Assembly (NCBI GenBank): GCA_017380355.1
Contig: JAFOED010000127.1
Coordinates: 1-7,795, forward strand
Source: Ruminococcus sp.
GTDB taxonomy: Bacteria > Bacillota > Clostridia > Oscillospirales > Acutalibacteraceae
Length of the DNA: 7,795 nt
Reading direction: 5' to 3'
This document shows positions 6,502 to 7,795 of the stretch, one piece after another (the first letter of the stretch is position 1; every line of letters starts with the position of its first letter). The notes below the pieces were generated by a model. The model saw nothing but the letters and a program-made list of their open reading frames with translations, ran no database searches and was not told the DNA's origin. Made by a program: the position numbers and the translations under genes.

Positions 6502-7626
6502 ATGACTAAGACTTTAAATGAACGTATATACAAGTTTGATAACATCAAACTGCTGAGTATCTTCTTAGTTGTTGTCGGTCATGTTATCGAGCCGTATATC
6601 GGAAAATCAGAGCTGTTTAAGAGCTTGTTTATCTTCATTTACTCGTTTCATATGCCGCTTTTTATTTTTATAAGCGGTCTTTTTCAGAAGCGTTTTACTG
6701 ATACTAACAAGCTTAAAATAAACAAAATCGCTTACTTTGTCACGCTCGGATTTTTGCTGAAAATCCTGCATGCGCTGTCAAAAGTCGCACGAGGCAAAGC
6801 ATTCTCGTTTGATTTCTTCGGCGGTGGCAGTATCGACTGGTTTATGTTCGTGCTGTGTATGTTTATGATTACAGCGTATCTCACACGAAAGCTCCACCCT
6901 GCTATAGTACTGTCAGTAACATTCGTGCTCGGATGTGTGTCTGGCTACGTTGATGTATTCAACGACACACTGTGGCTGTCGAGATACTTCGTGTTTATGC
7001 CGTTTTATTTTGCGGGTTATTATATGACACCGCAACAGCTCATCAAAATCGAGAAAAACTGGATAACAAAGATTATAAGCGGACTTTCGATGCTTACATT
7101 CTTCGTGCTGTGCTTTAGAAATTTAAGACTTGTGTACCAGCTTCGAATGTTGTTCACAGGAAAGAATCCGTTCTCGTCAGTTGAGAAGTACTACTTTGAC
7201 GGATGTGGCGCTCACCACAGACTTCTGTGTTACCTGATTTCTGCACTTTTGTGTATGGCAGTGTTCTGTTTCATACCGAACATCAAAGTTCCGATTTTAT
7301 CGAAAATGGGTGCAAATACGCTGTCTGTATATTTCTGGCACGTACCACTCATCGGACTGCTTAAGACTACTCCTCTGTTCACTCTGATTTTTGATTTAGG
7401 CGACCCACTATACAAGATTATCCTGCTGACATTCGCGCTATTACTCACGCTTATTTTGTCACTCGACATCTTTATGTATCCGCTTAGTCTCCTTAACAAG
7501 CTGATAAGCAAACTAAAGCCAGTGTGGTGTTATGTGCTGATTTTCGCACCATTTGTAATAGGTGCAACGCTACACTTAAGTGGGGCTTACGAGAGAATCG
7601 TCGCTCTATTCCCTGCTAAAAAGTAA
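6502..7626 (+). CDS. Membrane acyltransferase, family 3 (fucose 4-O-acetylase-like)
   Basis: 374 residues and roughly ten membrane helices. The N-terminal block FDNIKLLSIFLVVVGHVIEP (12-31, H27), FIYSFHMPLFIFISGLF (45-61, H50) and SRYFVFMPFYFAGYYM (160-175), with WHVPL near the C-terminus (279-283), are characteristic of the acyltransferase-3 / NolL-like group that transfers acetyl groups from the cytoplasm to sugars of surface glycans. It probably O-acetylates the polymer built or decorated by this locus; the acceptor cannot be told from sequence. It starts 5 bases after the GatD stop and lacks a recognisable Shine-Dalgarno sequence (AAATAATTATT precedes the ATG), so it may depend on reinitiation after GatD and be made at a lower level. 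It is the last intact gene of the operon before a mobile element. Confidence 0.88.
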   Translation: MTKTLNERIYKFDNIKLLSIFLVVVGHVIEPYIGKSELFKSLFIFIYSFHMPLFIFISGLFQKRFTDTNKLKINKIAYFVTLGFLLKILHALSKVARGKAFSFDFFGGGSIDWFMFVLCMFMITAYLTRKLHPAIVLSVTFVLGCVSGYVDVFNDTLWLSRYFVFMPFYFAGYYMTPQQLIKIEKNWITKIISGLSMLTFFVLCFRNLRLVYQLRMLFTGKNPFSSVEKYYFDGCGAHHRLLCYLISALLCMAVFCFIPNIKVPILSKMGANTLSVYFWHVPLIGLLKTTPLFTLIFDLGDPLYKIILLTFALLLTLILSLDIFMYPLSLLNKLISKLKPVWCYVLIFAPFVIGATLHLSGAYERIVALFPAKK

Positions 7627-7664
7627 AACAAAAAATTAAACCGCAGTAAGGAGTTTTTGCACAG

Positions 7665-7681
7665 GTCCGTAAAAAACGGAC
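7665..7681. repeat. Small hairpin GTCCGT / ACGGAC
   Basis: A perfect 6-bp inverted repeat, GTCCGT (7665-7670) and ACGGAC (7676-7681), with a loop of five A. No T run follows on either strand, so it is not a convincing terminator. It may belong to the end of the insertion sequence. Confidence 0.5.
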
Positions 7682-7696
7682 AATAGAAAAAAGCCA

Positions 7697-7737
7697 CCCC
7701 CTATGGTAGAATTAAAAAGCTACCATAGGGGGTTTTT
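7697..7737. terminator. 13-bp hairpin with flanking T/A runs: terminator and RBS trap
   Basis: CCCCCTATGGTAG (7697-7709) and CTACCATAGGGGG (7720-7732) form a perfect 13-bp stem with a 10-base loop. TTTTT (7733-7737) follows on the plus strand. AAAAAA (7687-7692) precedes it, giving a T run on the other strand, so it could stop transcription in both directions. The right arm holds AGGGGG, the only ribosome-binding-like sequence before the ATG at 7740, so any read-through transcript would hide that site in the stem. Confidence 0.8.
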
Positions 7738-7739
7738 GC

Positions 7740-7795
7740 ATGGCAAGAGAATATAAACCAATAAAACAATTCGAGCAAGAAATAATAGACTTAAA
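7740..7795 (+). CDS. Probable IS3-type transposase OrfA, N-terminus only
   Basis: The reading frame from the ATG at 7740 is open to the window edge and begins MAREYKPIKQFEQEI. As I recall, this resembles the start of small helix-turn-helix OrfA proteins of IS3-family elements in clostridia (MARxYKPIxQYExEI followed by a helix-turn-helix). Only 18 codons are visible, so the family is a recognition call, not an alignment. GGGGG, 7 bases upstream, is the likely but weak ribosome binding site and lies inside the hairpin at 7697-7732. Confidence 0.55.
   Translation, partial: MAREYKPIKQFEQEIIDL

Larger units (their letters stand above)
7658..7795 (+). mobile_element. Left end of a probable IS3-type insertion sequence (incomplete)
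   Basis: A transposase-like start at 7740 is preceded by hairpin structures and by a TG dinucleotide at 7658 beginning TGCACAGGTCC, which could be the left terminal repeat, since IS3-family ends begin with TG. The right end and the target duplication are outside the window, so the boundary at 7658 is a guess. The downstream position relative to the acyltransferase fits insertion between operon genes or just after the last gene. Confidence 0.4.

Noticed and set aside
7230..7511. Minus-strand open frame within the acyltransferase gene
   Set aside because: Antisense to conserved membrane helices and the WHVPL motif; no independent support.
7665..7681. GTCCGT/ACGGAC hairpin as the operon terminator
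   Set aside because: The stem is only 6 bp and no T run follows; the hairpin at 7697-7732 is the better terminator.
1..7795. CRISPR arrays, tRNA or rRNA genes, riboswitches
   Set aside because: No regularly spaced repeats, cloverleaf-like sequence or recognisable aptamer core was seen, and nearly all of the window is coding.

Overview
The window looks like part of a surface-polysaccharide (capsule, exopolysaccharide or teichoic-acid-like) locus from a low-to-medium GC Gram-positive bacterium, probably a gut clostridium of the Ruminococcus/Oscillospiraceae kind. This rests on the family make-up (split CpsC/CpsD-type modulator and tyrosine kinase, LicD, TarI-like enzyme), AGGAGG-type ribosome binding sites and sigma-A-type promoters. 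The species cannot be fixed from the sequence.

Layout. Positions 1-1412 (minus strand) hold a kinase/modulator pair: a CpsC/Wzz-type membrane protein (633-1412), then a BY-kinase of the CpsD type (start at 633, running off the left edge), overlapping by one base as TGATG. Positions 1413-1736 are a divergent control region with a consensus-hexamer promoter facing each way and three copies of the motif AATTAC around the rightward one. Positions 1737-7626 (plus strand) hold five closely packed genes: a two-domain LicD protein, a TarI/IspD-type cytidylyltransferase, a GatZ/KbaZ-family protein, a GatD-type zinc dehydrogenase and a membrane acyltransferase. Positions 7627-7795 hold a short spacer, hairpins and the first 18 codons of what looks like an IS3-type transposase OrfA.

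How the genes may work together. Alone, gatZ- and gatD-like genes would be annotated as galactitol catabolism, but the aldolase catalytic subunit, kinase and PTS genes are absent here, and the genes sit between a CTP-dependent cytidylyltransferase and a LicD phosphotransferase. The same four activities can be read as biosynthesis: fructose 6-phosphate to tagatose 6-phosphate (GatZ-like acting as C4 epimerase), to galactitol 1-phosphate (GatD-like running as a reductase), to CDP-galactitol (TarI-like), to a galactitol-phosphate decoration on a glycan (LicD), with possible O-acetylation by the acyltransferase. This would parallel the known CDP-ribitol (TarJ/TarI) and CDP-mannitol (Mnp2/Mnp1) routes. 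It is inferred from family membership and gene order, not shown.

Other points: the LicD protein carries a degenerate N-terminal copy of its own fold lacking the DDDID motif; its true start is at 1737, because an earlier TTG start would lie inside the promoter; and the putative transposase has its ribosome binding site buried in a 13-bp hairpin.
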